Of a stretch of DNA of 64,000 bases, positions 46,289-55,080 are shown piece by piece. The notes beneath the pieces are model-generated. The model saw only the letters and a list, made by a program, of their open reading frames with translations, was not told where the DNA came from and ran no database searches. Source of the DNA: an uncultured Clostridia bacterium (GTDB lineage: Bacteria > Bacillota > Clostridia > UBA1381); assembly GCA_947631085.1 (NCBI GenBank), contig CANRJY010000007.1:1-64000 (forward strand), given 5' to 3'. Position numbers and translations under genes: made by a program. Numbering within the stretch: position 1 is the first letter of the stretch; the number at the start of each line of letters is the position of its first letter.

Positions 46289-46325
46289 GCAGAGGTAACA
46301 ATGTTTGTTATCTCTGTTTTTGCCT
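46289..46325 (+). terminator. Terminator of the cstA operon
   Basis: CAGAGGTAACA pairs with TGTTATCTCTG around ATGT/T, followed by TTTTT. Confidence 0.85.
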
Positions 46326-46476
46326 TTTATAAAAAAACAGATATCTTTTTAATATATTAAAAAAATATAAATAAACAGTAGAAATTTTGAAACAGTTGTG
46401 ATATACTTATACCGTATTGCGGCATCTTATATAGAAATAGAGCCAAAAAAGATGATTTAGAAGGGTCTGAAAGCTT

Positions 46477-46929
46477 ATGAACATACTTTTCGTGTGTACG
46501 GGCAACACATGCAGGAGCCCTATGGCGGCGGCTATTATGAATAAAATCGCCGTGGAAAACGATCTTGACGTGCGTATAGAATCAGCCGGTATGTTTGCCG
46601 CGGGAGGAGAAAAGGCAAGCGATAACGCCGTTCGGGCGCTGAAAAAATATGATATAGATCTGTCGTCTCACCGCGCTCAGCCCGTTTCGGAGGAGCTGCT
46701 TGAAAAGTGCGATTTGATATTGACCATGACGGAGGCTCATAAAATGCTTTTATCTCAATTCGCGCCGGACAAGGTGTATACGCTGATGGAATATTCCGGC
46801 TCGGGTGGCGATATCCCCGATCCCTACGGCGGAGATTTGGACGAGTACGAGGAAACGGCGCAGGCTTTATACGACGCGCTTGTTGACGTGGCTGAAAAGC
46901 TGCCGGTCAAGAAGGATTCGGAAAAATGA
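46477..46929 (+). CDS. ywlE: Low-molecular-weight phosphatase, YwlE-type (protein-arginine phosphatase)
   Basis: 150 aa. The P-loop FVCTGNTCRSPMAAAIM has Cys7 and Arg13; Thr11 matches the residue that gives YwlE preference for phosphoarginine over phosphotyrosine. The catalytic Asp lies in DIPDPYGGD. YwlE reverses McsB arginine phosphorylation in Gram-positive stress response. Overlaps the next gene by 4 bases. Confidence 0.88.
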   Translation: MNILFVCTGNTCRSPMAAAIMNKIAVENDLDVRIESAGMFAAGGEKASDNAVRALKKYDIDLSSHRAQPVSEELLEKCDLILTMTEAHKMLLSQFAPDKVYTLMEYSGSGGDIPDPYGGDLDEYEETAQALYDALVDVAEKLPVKKDSEK

Positions 46930-47366
46930 TTACCGTAACAAATATGACCGCTTCGGACGTGCCGGAGATAGCGGCGCTTGAAAAAATGTGCTTTACCGTT
47001 CCGTGGTCGGAGCAGGCGTTTTATGACGAGCTCGATAATAAGCTCGCGGAATACTTTGTCGCTAAGTCCGGCGGTAAGGTCGTGGGCTACGCGGGAGTAT
47101 GGAGCGTATCGGGCGAGGGCGGCATAACGAACGTCGCGGTGCATCCCGATTACAGAAGGCGGGGAATAGGCAGTACGCTTATAGAAGCGATGATAAAGTC
47201 GGCGCGCGCGGAAAAGCTCGATTTGCTCACGCTTGAGGTGCGCAAAAGCAACATTGCCGCTCAGGGATTATACGAAAAATACGGCTTCGTCCCGATAGGG
47301 CTTCGTAAACGCTATTACAGCGATAACGACGAGGACGCGATAATTATGGCGAAGCCGCTTGAATAA
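46926..47366 (+). CDS. rimI: Ribosomal-protein-alanine N-acetyltransferase
   Basis: 146 aa GNAT protein. The acetyl-CoA loop is in ITNVAVHPDYRRRGIGSTLI, and TLEVRKSNIAAQGLYEKYGF and RKRYYSDNDEDAIIM are typical of RimI. It acetylates the N-terminus of ribosomal protein S18 in other bacteria. In Firmicutes it is usually clustered with tsaD, as here. ATG overlaps the ywlE stop. Confidence 0.9.
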   Translation: MITVTNMTASDVPEIAALEKMCFTVPWSEQAFYDELDNKLAEYFVAKSGGKVVGYAGVWSVSGEGGITNVAVHPDYRRRGIGSTLIEAMIKSARAEKLDLLTLEVRKSNIAAQGLYEKYGFVPIGLRKRYYSDNDEDAIIMAKPLE

Positions 47367-47451
47367 ATCGTCCGTCTCACCGTTAAAACGAACGGGGCGG
47401 TATCCGCATACAGCACTCGCCCGCCTTAACGGTAATCCGAACGATTTTCTT
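47365..47451 (+). repeat. Structured intergenic element, copy 1 (before tsaD)
   Basis: Outer stem AAATCGT/ACGATTT (47365-47371, 47441-47447), middle stem ACCGTTAA/TTAACGGT (47379-47386, 47426-47433), a GGGCG/CGCCC pairing, and an inner GTAT/ATAC hairpin. The second copy at 49594 keeps each helix with compensatory changes. It ends in TTTTCTTTT, 32 bases before the tsaD ATG. Confidence 0.7.
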
Positions 47452-47482
47452 TTAAGCTCAAACTATACGGAATGGAGAAAAA

Positions 47483-48493
47483 ATGAAGGATATATTGATT
47501 TTGGGAATAGAAAGCTCCTGCGACGAGACCGCGGCGGCTGTCGTGAAAAACGGGCGGGAGATAATGTCGAATGTGATAAACACGCAGATCGAGCTTCATA
47601 AAAAATACGGCGGAGTAGTACCCGAGGTCGCTTCGCGGCGGCATATAGAAACGATCGACCCTGTAATAGACGAGGCGCTCTCAAGCGCGGGAGTTACGTT
47701 CGACGACATAGACGCGATAGCGGTGACGTACGGGCCGGGGCTTGTCGGCGCGCTTTTGGTGGGCGTGTCGGCGGCGAAGGCTCTCGCGTACGCATTAAAT
47801 AAGCCGCTCGTGCCGGTGCATCACATAAAGGGACATATAATGGCGAATTTTGTGGCTCATTCCTATTTGGAGCCGCCTTTTGTGTGTCTTGTCGCGTCGG
47901 GCGGACACAGTCACATTGTCGAGGTGAAGGGATATACCGATTTTGAAATACTCGGCAGAACGCGCGACGACGCGGCGGGCGAGGCGTTTGACAAAATCGC
48001 GCGAGTGCTTGGGCTCGGCTATCCCGGCGGACCGCTTATAGACAAGCTCGCGAAGGAGGGCGATCCCGACGCGGTGCAATTCCCGCGCGTGAGAATGGAC
48101 AATAATTCGCTCGATTTCTCGTTCAGCGGAGTTAAAACGGCTGTTATAAACTATCTGCACAAGCTCAACCAAAACGGCGAGGAATACAACAAAGCCGACA
48201 TAGCCGCAAGCTTCCAAAACGCCGTGACCGACGTTTTATGCGAGCATACGATCGAAGCGGCTTTGAAAACGGGAAACAAAACGATAGCGATAGCGGGAGG
48301 CGTAGCGGCGAACAGCGCGCTTAGAACGAAAATGACGGAGCAGGCGGGAAAGCGCGGCATAGCCGTGATCTACCCGCCGCCGGTGCTGTGTACGGACAAC
48401 GCGGTAATGATAGCCTGCGCGGGCTATTACGGCTATTGCGAGGGTGATTTTGCCGACATGACGCTGAACGCTGTCGCGGCGCTGAAATTGTAA
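47483..48493 (+). CDS. tsaD: tRNA N6-threonylcarbamoyladenosine synthase subunit TsaD
   Basis: 336 aa, normal size. [14 protein letters not shown] is the N-terminal signature, [11 protein letters not shown] holds the two metal-binding His residues, [11 protein letters not shown] and [12 protein letters not shown] follow. With TsaB, TsaC and TsaE it makes t6A37 in ANN-decoding tRNAs; those partners are not in the window. ATG 47483 follows AATGGAG. Confidence 0.97.
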   Translation: MKDILILGIESSCDETAAAVVKNGREIMSNVINTQIELHKKYGGVVPEVASRRHIETIDPVIDEALSSAGVTFDDIDAIAVTYGPGLVGALLVGVSAAKALAYALNKPLVPVHHIKGHIMANFVAHSYLEPPFVCLVASGGHSHIVEVKGYTDFEILGRTRDDAAGEAFDKIARVLGLGYPGGPLIDKLAKEGDPDAVQFPRVRMDNNSLDFSFSGVKTAVINYLHKLNQNGEEYNKADIAASFQNAVTDVLCEHTIEAALKTGNKTIAIAGGVAANSALRTKMTEQAGKRGIAVIYPPPVLCTDNAVMIACAGYYGYCEGDFADMTLNAVAALKL

Positions 48494-48506
48494 AAGGAGA
48501 AACATT

Positions 48507-49595
48507 ATGGAAAAATTATATGTTGATTTGGGAGAACGCTCTTATGATATAAAATTTTCGGATAGCTTCGCGGGGCTGATTGACGCTATGGCGGAGATCA
48601 ATGCTTCTCGAAAAATTTTAATCGTGACGGATACTAACGTCGAACGGCTTTACGCGGACGAGGTTTGCGGTCTTTTGCGCGATAACGGCTATGACGCCGC
48701 CGTGTATGCGTTTGAAGCGGGCGAGGATCATAAGAATATGAACTCGATCCTCGGTATATGCAATGCCTGTATCGAGCATGGGCTCGACAGAAAAAGCATG
48801 ATCGCCGCGCTCGGCGGCGGCGTGGTCGGAGATATGGCGGGCTTCGCGGCGGCGATTTTTATGCGCGGTATCGACTTTATTCAAATTCCGACGACGCTCC
48901 TGTCACAGTCCGACAGCTCCGTGGGCGGAAAGACGGGGATAGATTTCGCGGGGAGCAAGAATATTTTGGGCGCGTTTCATCAGCCAAGATTGGTTTACAT
49001 AAATGTAAACACGCTGAAAACTCTGCCCGAGGAGCAGTTTGTTTCGGGTATGGGCGAGGTCATAAAGCACGGCATAATACGCGACGCGGAGTTTTTTGAT
49101 TATCTTTGCGAAAACGCGGACACGATAAAGGCGCTCGACAGCGGCGTTCTTATCAAAATGGCGAAAACGAACTGCGCGATCAAAGCGGATGTTGTAATGC
49201 ACGACGAGCGTGAAAACGGACTGCGCGCAATCTTGAATTTCGGTCATACTATCGGTCACGCGGTCGAGTCGGCTTACGATTTTCAGATGACGCACGGAGA
49301 ATGCGTGGGAATTGGTATGATAGGAGCGTCGTATATCGCTCAAAAACGCGGCATGATCACGGCTGACGAGCTGAAACGGATAGAGGATACGCTTAAGCTT
49401 TACGGCTTTCGCACGCGCGTGAAGCTACCCGAAAGCGACGTCGTTATGGGATATATGCAGAAGGACAAGAAAAAGCTGATGGGTAAGCTGAAATTTGTTT
49501 TGCCCGTAAAAATCGGCGAGGTAATGCAGACCACGGACGTAACTCAGGATGAAATTTATAGTGCGTTTGACTATATCGGAGGAAAGTTTGAATAA
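48507..49595 (+). CDS. aroB: 3-dehydroquinate synthase
   Basis: 362 aa. Second step of the shikimate pathway, NAD- and metal-dependent. ALGGGVVGDMAGFAAAIFMRG, IPTTLLSQSDSSVGGKTGIDF and LRAILNFGHTIGHAVES contain the NAD and metal ligands. AAAAGGAG precedes ATG 48507, 13 bp after tsaD. Confidence 0.97.
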   Translation: MEKLYVDLGERSYDIKFSDSFAGLIDAMAEINASRKILIVTDTNVERLYADEVCGLLRDNGYDAAVYAFEAGEDHKNMNSILGICNACIEHGLDRKSMIAALGGGVVGDMAGFAAAIFMRGIDFIQIPTTLLSQSDSSVGGKTGIDFAGSKNILGAFHQPRLVYINVNTLKTLPEEQFVSGMGEVIKHGIIRDAEFFDYLCENADTIKALDSGVLIKMAKTNCAIKADVVMHDERENGLRAILNFGHTIGHAVESAYDFQMTHGECVGIGMIGASYIAQKRGMITADELKRIEDTLKLYGFRTRVKLPESDVVMGYMQKDKKKLMGKLKFVLPVKIGEVMQTTDVTQDEIYSAFDYIGGKFE

Positions 49596-49683
49596 AATCG
49601 CCCATCTCACCGCTTTTTGCTCGGGGCAGTACATTCAGTACGGCACCGCTCGCTTCAAAGCGGCAATCTGAACGATTTTCTTT
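49594..49683 (+). repeat. Structured intergenic element, copy 2 (before lspA)
   Basis: Same layout as 47365-47451: outer AAAATCG/CGATTTT (49594-49600, 49673-49679), middle ACCGCTTT/AAAGCGGC (49609-49616, 49657-49664), inner GTAC/GTAC hairpin. The middle and inner stems differ from copy 1 by paired changes. It ends about 30 bases before the lspA ATG. Confidence 0.7.
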
Positions 49684-49712
49684 CAAACTGAAAATGTAAA
49701 GGAGTTAAGGTA

Positions 49713-50156
49713 ATGATTTGGCTTATAATCTCGCTTCTGATAGCCGGCGCCGACCAGCTTGTTAAACATCTTATTTTGACAAACGCGCAAATCGGCGAAA
49801 CTGTATTTTCACTGAAACCGATAGTTGAGATAACATACGTTCAAAACACAGGCGCGGCGTTTTCGATGCTTGAGGGCAAGGTGTGGATACTCGGTATTGT
49901 TTCGGCTCTTTTCTGCGCGGCTGTGGTTGCGTATTGGATAATAAAAAAGCCGAAACACCCGCTTTTGTGTACGTCGGTTTCAATGATTTTCGCGGGCGCG
50001 CTCGGAAACGCGATAGACCGTCTCGCGCGCGGATTTGTCGTGGATTATATCGACGCGGCTTTTATAAATTTTCCCGTGTTCAACATAGCGGACATGGCGA
50101 TAGTGATCGGCGCGGGACTGTTTATTCTGTACGAAATATTATATGATAGGAATTAA
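49713..50156 (+). CDS. lspA: Lipoprotein signal peptidase (signal peptidase II)
   Basis: 147 aa with four membrane spans. The conserved VQNTGAAFSMLEG, GNAIDRLARGFVVDYID and FPVFNIADMAIVIG segments include the two catalytic Asp residues. Removes signal peptides from prolipoproteins in the membrane. Three bases separate it from rluD, the standard partner. Confidence 0.96.
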   Translation: MIWLIISLLIAGADQLVKHLILTNAQIGETVFSLKPIVEITYVQNTGAAFSMLEGKVWILGIVSALFCAAVVAYWIIKKPKHPLLCTSVSMIFAGALGNAIDRLARGFVVDYIDAAFINFPVFNIADMAIVIGAGLFILYEILYDRN

Positions 50157-50159
50157 CTC

Positions 50160-51083
50160 ATGGAAATAGTTTTAAACGTACCCGCCGAAGCGGCGGGGGA
50201 GCGGGCGGACAGGTTTATTTCCGACGCGGCTGAGGACATATCACGAAGCTACGCGGCGAAGCTGTGCGAGGAAGGGCTTGTTTTATGCGGCGGGAAGCCG
50301 ATCGACAAGAAATATCGCGTGAAAGCGAACGATATAATAGAAATCGACCTTCCCGAGCCCGAGGAAATGTCCGCCGAACCTGAGAATATACCGCTCGACG
50401 TGGTATACGAGGACGGCGACGTGATCGTCGTAAACAAGCCGCAGGGAATGGTCGTCCATCCCGCCGCGGGCAACACGAGCGGCACGCTCGTGAACGCGCT
50501 CATGTATCACTGCGGCGGCGAATTATCGGCTATAAACGGCGTAATACGCCCCGGAATAGTGCATAGGATAGATAAGGATACATCGGGCTTGCTCGTCGCG
50601 GCGAAGAACAACGAGGCGCATCTCGCGCTGTCGGCACAGCTTAAGGAGCGTAAGGCGCTGAGGAAATATATCGCGCTCGTAAACGGCATTATTAAGGAGG
50701 ACGAAGGCACGATAAATAAGCCGATCGCGCGCTGTCCGGGGGACAGGAAAAAAATGGCTGTGGTAAAGGGCGGACGCGAGGCGGTAACGCATTACCGCGT
50801 TTTGGAGCGTTTCCCGAACAGAAACGGCGCGTCGTATACGCTTGTTGAGTGCGTGCTCGAAACGGGCAGAACGCATCAGATACGCGTTCATATGGCGTCG
50901 ATCGGACACAGTATCGTGGGGGATAAGACATACGGGATAAAAAAGGAGAAATTTAATTTGAAAGGACAGCTTCTGCACGCACGGACTATAGGATTTACGC
51001 ATCCGCGCACGGGAGAGCTGTGCGAGTTTTCCTCGGAATTACCCGATTACTTTACCGATATTTTGAAAAAACTGTCAGAATAA
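50160..51083 (+). CDS. rluD: Ribosomal large subunit pseudouridine synthase, RluD-type
   Basis: 307 aa. An S4 RNA-binding domain (ERADRFISDAAEDISRSYAAK) is followed by the catalytic domain, with HRIDKDTSGLLVAAK containing the active-site Asp. ETGRTHQIRVHMASIGHSI is a further signature. Likely modifies 23S rRNA; RluD versus another RluA-family member is not certain. Confidence 0.92.
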   Translation: MEIVLNVPAEAAGERADRFISDAAEDISRSYAAKLCEEGLVLCGGKPIDKKYRVKANDIIEIDLPEPEEMSAEPENIPLDVVYEDGDVIVVNKPQGMVVHPAAGNTSGTLVNALMYHCGGELSAINGVIRPGIVHRIDKDTSGLLVAAKNNEAHLALSAQLKERKALRKYIALVNGIIKEDEGTINKPIARCPGDRKKMAVVKGGREAVTHYRVLERFPNRNGASYTLVECVLETGRTHQIRVHMASIGHSIVGDKTYGIKKEKFNLKGQLLHARTIGFTHPRTGELCEFSSELPDYFTDILKKLSE

Positions 51084-51181
51084 GACAAAAAATCCGAAAA
51101 TTAACAGAAGTTTAACAATATACCACTTGCAATATAGATGAAAAAATTGTATTATAGAGTAGTAGGAGTGTGATTTTATAT

Positions 51182-52246
51182 ATGAGTAAAAAGAGCTTAT
51201 GCGTAATATTCGGCGGGCAGTCGCCGGAGCACGACATATCGAGGAAATCGGTCACTTCGATATTGAATAATCTTGATAAGGAAAAATACGACATTCATAT
51301 AATAGGCATTACGAAAAAGGGCGCGTGGTATTTGTATACCGGCGATATTGAAAATATAGAGGGCGGCGAATGGGAGAGCGACGGCGCTAACCTGAAAAAA
51401 GCCATTCTCTCGCCAGACGCGTCGGATAAGGCGGTAATCGTTTTTGACGGCGATAAATTCGAGAAAATACATATTGACGTGGTTTTTCCCGTGCTCCACG
51501 GCGAGTACGGCGAGGACGGAACGGTGCAGGGGCTTTTCGAGCTTTCCAATATAAGCTACGTCGGCGCGGGAGTGCTTGCGTCGGCGAACGGTATGGATAA
51601 GACGTTTTCCAAGCTCGTTTTCGCGGACGCGAAGATACCGCAGGCTGATTGGGTAGTGGTCAGAAAGAGTGACGATTTAGGCAAAAAAGCCGATGAAATA
51701 GAGGAAAAATTGGGCTATCCGTGTTTTGTAAAGCCCGCCTGCACGGGCTCGTCGGTAGGCGTGGGCAAGGCTCATGACAGAGCGGAACTGCTCGCCGCGA
51801 TAGAAAACGCGGCTAAATACGGCAGGAAGGTGCTCGTTGAGGAAAATATTGACGGGCGCGAGGTCGAATGCGCGGTACTCGGAAACGAAAATCCCGAAGC
51901 CGCCGAGGTGGGCGAAATTTTGCCTACAGTCGAGTTTTATGATTTCGACGCGAAATATAACGACGCTACGACAAAAACGCAGGCTCCGGCGGATATTACG
52001 CCCGAGACGCGCGATATAATACGGGACTACGCCGTGCGCGCGTTTAAGGCTATCGACGGCATGGGCTTGAGCCGCGTGGATTTCTTTATAAAAAACAGCG
52101 ACGGAAGCGTTGTGATAAACGAAATAAACACTCTTCCGGGCTTTACGAATATCAGTATGTATCCGAAGCTCTGGGACGTTGCGGGACTCGGCTACAGCGA
52201 TTTGCTTGACAAATTGATCGAATTGGCGGAAAAGAGGACGAAGTGA
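51182..52246 (+). CDS. ddl: D-alanine-D-alanine ligase
   Basis: 354 aa from ATG 51182 (AGGAG upstream at 51163). ATP-grasp enzyme that makes the D-Ala-D-Ala dipeptide of peptidoglycan. VIFGGQSPEHDISRKSV, PVLHGEYGEDGTVQGLF, VKPACTGSSVGVGKAHD and INEINTLPGFTNISMYPKLW are the expected motifs. Tyr-versus-Phe at the omega loop cannot be judged safely, so vancomycin implications are not inferred. Overlaps murI by one base. Confidence 0.95.
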   Translation: MSKKSLCVIFGGQSPEHDISRKSVTSILNNLDKEKYDIHIIGITKKGAWYLYTGDIENIEGGEWESDGANLKKAILSPDASDKAVIVFDGDKFEKIHIDVVFPVLHGEYGEDGTVQGLFELSNISYVGAGVLASANGMDKTFSKLVFADAKIPQADWVVVRKSDDLGKKADEIEEKLGYPCFVKPACTGSSVGVGKAHDRAELLAAIENAAKYGRKVLVEENIDGREVECAVLGNENPEAAEVGEILPTVEFYDFDAKYNDATTKTQAPADITPETRDIIRDYAVRAFKAIDGMGLSRVDFFIKNSDGSVVINEINTLPGFTNISMYPKLWDVAGLGYSDLLDKLIELAEKRTK

Positions 52247-53055
52247 TGAATAACAGAAGCATCGGCGTTTTCGATTCGGGTCTCGGCGGACTTACCGCGG
52301 TGAAGCAGATCATGGAGGAGCTTCCCAATGAGAGCATAATATACTTCGGCGACACGGGCAGAGTTCCGTACGGAACGCGCTCGCGCGATACGATTTTGAA
52401 GTACACGCGCGGCGATATAAGGTTTTTGCTGACGTTTGACGTTAAAATGATAGTTATAGCGTGCGGAACGGCAAGCTCCGCGGCGCTTCCCGCGATAAAG
52501 GACGAGTTCGATATTCCTATCGTCGGCGTTATCGACGCGGCTGTGTATGCGGCGGTGAGAGCGACGAAGAACAAAAGGATTGGAGTAATCGGAACTCAGG
52601 GGACAATAAAGAGCGGGGAGTACGAGAAGCAGATCAAGGCGTACGACGGCGAAATGAGCGTGTTTAACCGCGCGTGTCCGATGTTTGTGCCGCTTGTTGA
52701 GAACGGGTATTTTGACTCTCGGGTGACGAGGCTGCTCGTTGAGGAATATCTTGAGGAAATACGCGCGGCGGGCGTAGACACGCTGATTTTGGGCTGTACG
52801 CATTATCCGCTGCTCGCAAAGGTCATAGGCGAGTATATGGGAGACGGCGTTACGCTTATAAATCCCGGCGCGGAGGTCGCGAAATATCTCAAAAAAAAGC
52901 TCGCGGGCGAGACGGCGCACGGCGGCGCGGCGGATAAAACGCAGTACCGTTATTACGTCAGCGACGATACGGCGGGATTTGAAACTCTCGGCGGAATTTT
53001 TCTCGAACGTGAGATAAACGGACAGGTAACGAAGATAGATATAGAAAAATATTGA
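52246..53055 (+). CDS. murI: Glutamate racemase
   Basis: 269 aa. Supplies D-glutamate for cell wall. IGVFDSGLGGLTAVKQI opens the protein; the two catalytic cysteines lie in VIACGTASSAALP and LILGCTHYPLLAK. ATG 52246 overlaps the ddl stop (a GTG at 52243 is an alternative start). Ddl and MurI together form a small cell-wall precursor operon. Confidence 0.96.
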   Translation: MNNRSIGVFDSGLGGLTAVKQIMEELPNESIIYFGDTGRVPYGTRSRDTILKYTRGDIRFLLTFDVKMIVIACGTASSAALPAIKDEFDIPIVGVIDAAVYAAVRATKNKRIGVIGTQGTIKSGEYEKQIKAYDGEMSVFNRACPMFVPLVENGYFDSRVTRLLVEEYLEEIRAAGVDTLILGCTHYPLLAKVIGEYMGDGVTLINPGAEVAKYLKKKLAGETAHGGAADKTQYRYYVSDDTAGFETLGGIFLEREINGQVTKIDIEKY

Positions 53056-53059
53056 TGCT

Positions 53060-53464
53060 ATGTATGAAATTGAAGTAAAAAACGCTCAGACAGCAGACGG
53101 GGAAACCTCTCTTTCCGAGGAAAAGGCGGAATGTACGTTTAACCTCAGGGGCGGCAAAGTTTATATTATGTACAAAACCGCTTATGAGGGTGACAGCGTT
53201 TCAACGTCAATTATAATAAGCGAATCCGAGACGGTCATAAAGCGCAGCGGATATGTAAATTCGCGCATGATCTATCGCGCCGGAAAGGAGACGGTTTTTC
53301 CTTACGGGACGCCGTTCGGTTCAATTCCCATGAAGCTGTTTACCACTGAAATCAAATACGATTTCAAGCAAAGCGGCGGTATAATGAAGCTTTTATACAC
53401 CCTGGACATGCAGGGTGATATGTACTATAACGATATGACGATTACAGTGAGGGAGAAATTATGA
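53060..53464 (+). CDS. DUF1934 (YwiB-like) beta-barrel protein
   Basis: 134 aa. The pattern of a small lipocalin-like barrel is seen: GKVYIMYKTAYEG, SGYVNSRMIYRAGKETVFPYGTP split over strands, IKYDFKQSGGIMKLLYTLDMQG. This matches the DUF1934 family of Firmicutes, usually near cell-wall or tRNA-synthetase genes. Function unknown. The stop overlaps the ctpA start by 4 bases. Confidence 0.78.
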   Translation: MYEIEVKNAQTADGETSLSEEKAECTFNLRGGKVYIMYKTAYEGDSVSTSIIISESETVIKRSGYVNSRMIYRAGKETVFPYGTPFGSIPMKLFTTEIKYDFKQSGGIMKLLYTLDMQGDMYYNDMTITVREKL

Positions 53465-54984
53465 AATTCAGAAAAATGATATCCGCGTTTTTGGCAGGAA
53501 TAATGATTTTTATGCCTGCGTCATATGTATCGGCGGAGTGGATAAAAAATTCTGAAATACACAATCAGGCGTCCGACGAGGAAGAAACCGCGCCGGAGGA
53601 GGATATTGCGGAGCAATACAGCAACGAGTACAATTTTTTTGATTCCGTAACGGAGCTTATTTCGGAAATGTATATTGACGAAACTTTGACCAAAGAGGAT
53701 ATAGCCGCAAAAGGATTGTCCGAACTGCTGAAAAACAACTCACCGCTGCTTATTGAGCTTCTCAAGTCCACATTGGGAAGTCTTGATGATTACAGTCAGT
53801 TTTTCACGTTTGATGAATATGTTGATTATCAGGACAGCACAAATAACACGTTTTACGGAGTAGGAATCAATCTTGAGGAAAAAGAGGACGGCGTTTATAT
53901 TTCAGGCTTTTCGGACGACGGCGACGCAAAAAATGCCGGACTGATGGTCGGCGATCGCATTACGGCGGTTGATGATAATGACGTTCAGGGATGGACGCTT
54001 GAGAAGATACGAAATCTCGTTCTCGGTGAAGCAGGTACCAAGGTTAATATAACCGTGCAGCGCGGCGGAGAATCGCTGAGCTTTTCTGTGATAAGACAGG
54101 TCGCAATCGATAAAGGTACCGTTTCGGGAGTGATGACGAGCGGAATACTTGCCGGAAACATAGGACATGTTAAAATTTCATCTTTCGGAAGCGATACCGA
54201 CGAGGAATTTATGGCGACGCTCGAGCAGCTGCGCGAGAATAACGTCAAAAAGCTTATACTTGATTTAAGGAATAATCCCGGAGGATATGTGGAATCGGCG
54301 ATCAATATCGCAAAGGTGCTCGTTCCGAAAGGAAAAATAATAGACGTAGTTTCCCGTTCAAATCTGCCCGATATCACATACAGCTCCGATCTTGAAAATC
54401 CCGAATTTGAAATAATAGTGCTGGTTAACGAAAATACCGCCAGCGCGGCGGAAATTCTCGCCAGCGCCATACAGGACTCGGGCGCGGGAAAGCTTTTGGG
54501 AAAAAAGACCTTCGGAAAGGCCGTCATCCAGCGTTCCTTCCCGATTGTAAACGGAACTGTTCTGCATTTTACAATAGCGCAGTATCTGACGCGCAACGGT
54601 AAAAAAATAAACGGGATAGGTCTGTTTCCGGACGAGGAGGTAGACAACAAGCTCAGTACGGTAGACACGTCTCAGTATACCAAGTTCGACTATAGCACGA
54701 GATATGTGGTGGGACAAAGCGGGGAAGGCGTAAAGGCGGCAAAAGAGAAGCTTTACATGCTTGGACTGTATAAGGCTACCACGAATAACACTTTATACAC
54801 AAAAGAGCTTCAGGATTCGGTAAAAACTTTCCAGCAAAGCCATGATTTAGTCCCAAGCGGGATAATTGATATAGCGACGCAGGTTGCAATAGACGAAGAA
54901 TTTTCAAAGCTTGAAGTTATGGAAGATGTTCAGCTTGAGCGCGCATACGAAATATTCGGCGGCAATTCGGGTAATTTATATTAA
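53461..54984 (+). CDS. ctpA: C-terminal processing peptidase (S41) with PDZ and peptidoglycan-binding domains
   Basis: 507 aa. A signal peptide (residues 1-25) precedes the S41 N-terminal part. The PDZ domain is GVGINLEEKEDGVYISGFSD to VNITVQRGGE. The protease core has GHVKISSFG, LDLRNNPGGYVESAI, NENTASAAEILASA with the catalytic Ser, and GKKTFGKAVIQ with Lys. The C-terminal 70 residues (VKAAKEKLYMLGLYKATT, LQDSVKTFQQSHDLVPSG) are a peptidoglycan-binding domain. Related proteins (CtpB) work in sporulation signalling; here the exact target is unknown. Confidence 0.93.
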   Translation: MKFRKMISAFLAGIMIFMPASYVSAEWIKNSEIHNQASDEEETAPEEDIAEQYSNEYNFFDSVTELISEMYIDETLTKEDIAAKGLSELLKNNSPLLIELLKSTLGSLDDYSQFFTFDEYVDYQDSTNNTFYGVGINLEEKEDGVYISGFSDDGDAKNAGLMVGDRITAVDDNDVQGWTLEKIRNLVLGEAGTKVNITVQRGGESLSFSVIRQVAIDKGTVSGVMTSGILAGNIGHVKISSFGSDTDEEFMATLEQLRENNVKKLILDLRNNPGGYVESAINIAKVLVPKGKIIDVVSRSNLPDITYSSDLENPEFEIIVLVNENTASAAEILASAIQDSGAGKLLGKKTFGKAVIQRSFPIVNGTVLHFTIAQYLTRNGKKINGIGLFPDEEVDNKLSTVDTSQYTKFDYSTRYVVGQSGEGVKAAKEKLYMLGLYKATTNNTLYTKELQDSVKTFQQSHDLVPSGIIDIATQVAIDEEFSKLEVMEDVQLERAYEIFGGNSGNLY

Positions 54985-55080
54985 ATAAGTATACCTGTCA
55001 TTCCCGCAGAGAAATGAGGTCGTCATGCGCTGCTGACAGCGTAAGTATAATTATAATAAAAATACAAGGAGGTAAAAAAT

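Noticed and set aside
47359-47601. 80-codon plus-strand frame between rimI and tsaD
   Set aside because: It crosses the structured element and overlaps tsaD in another frame; no ribosome site and no family resemblance.
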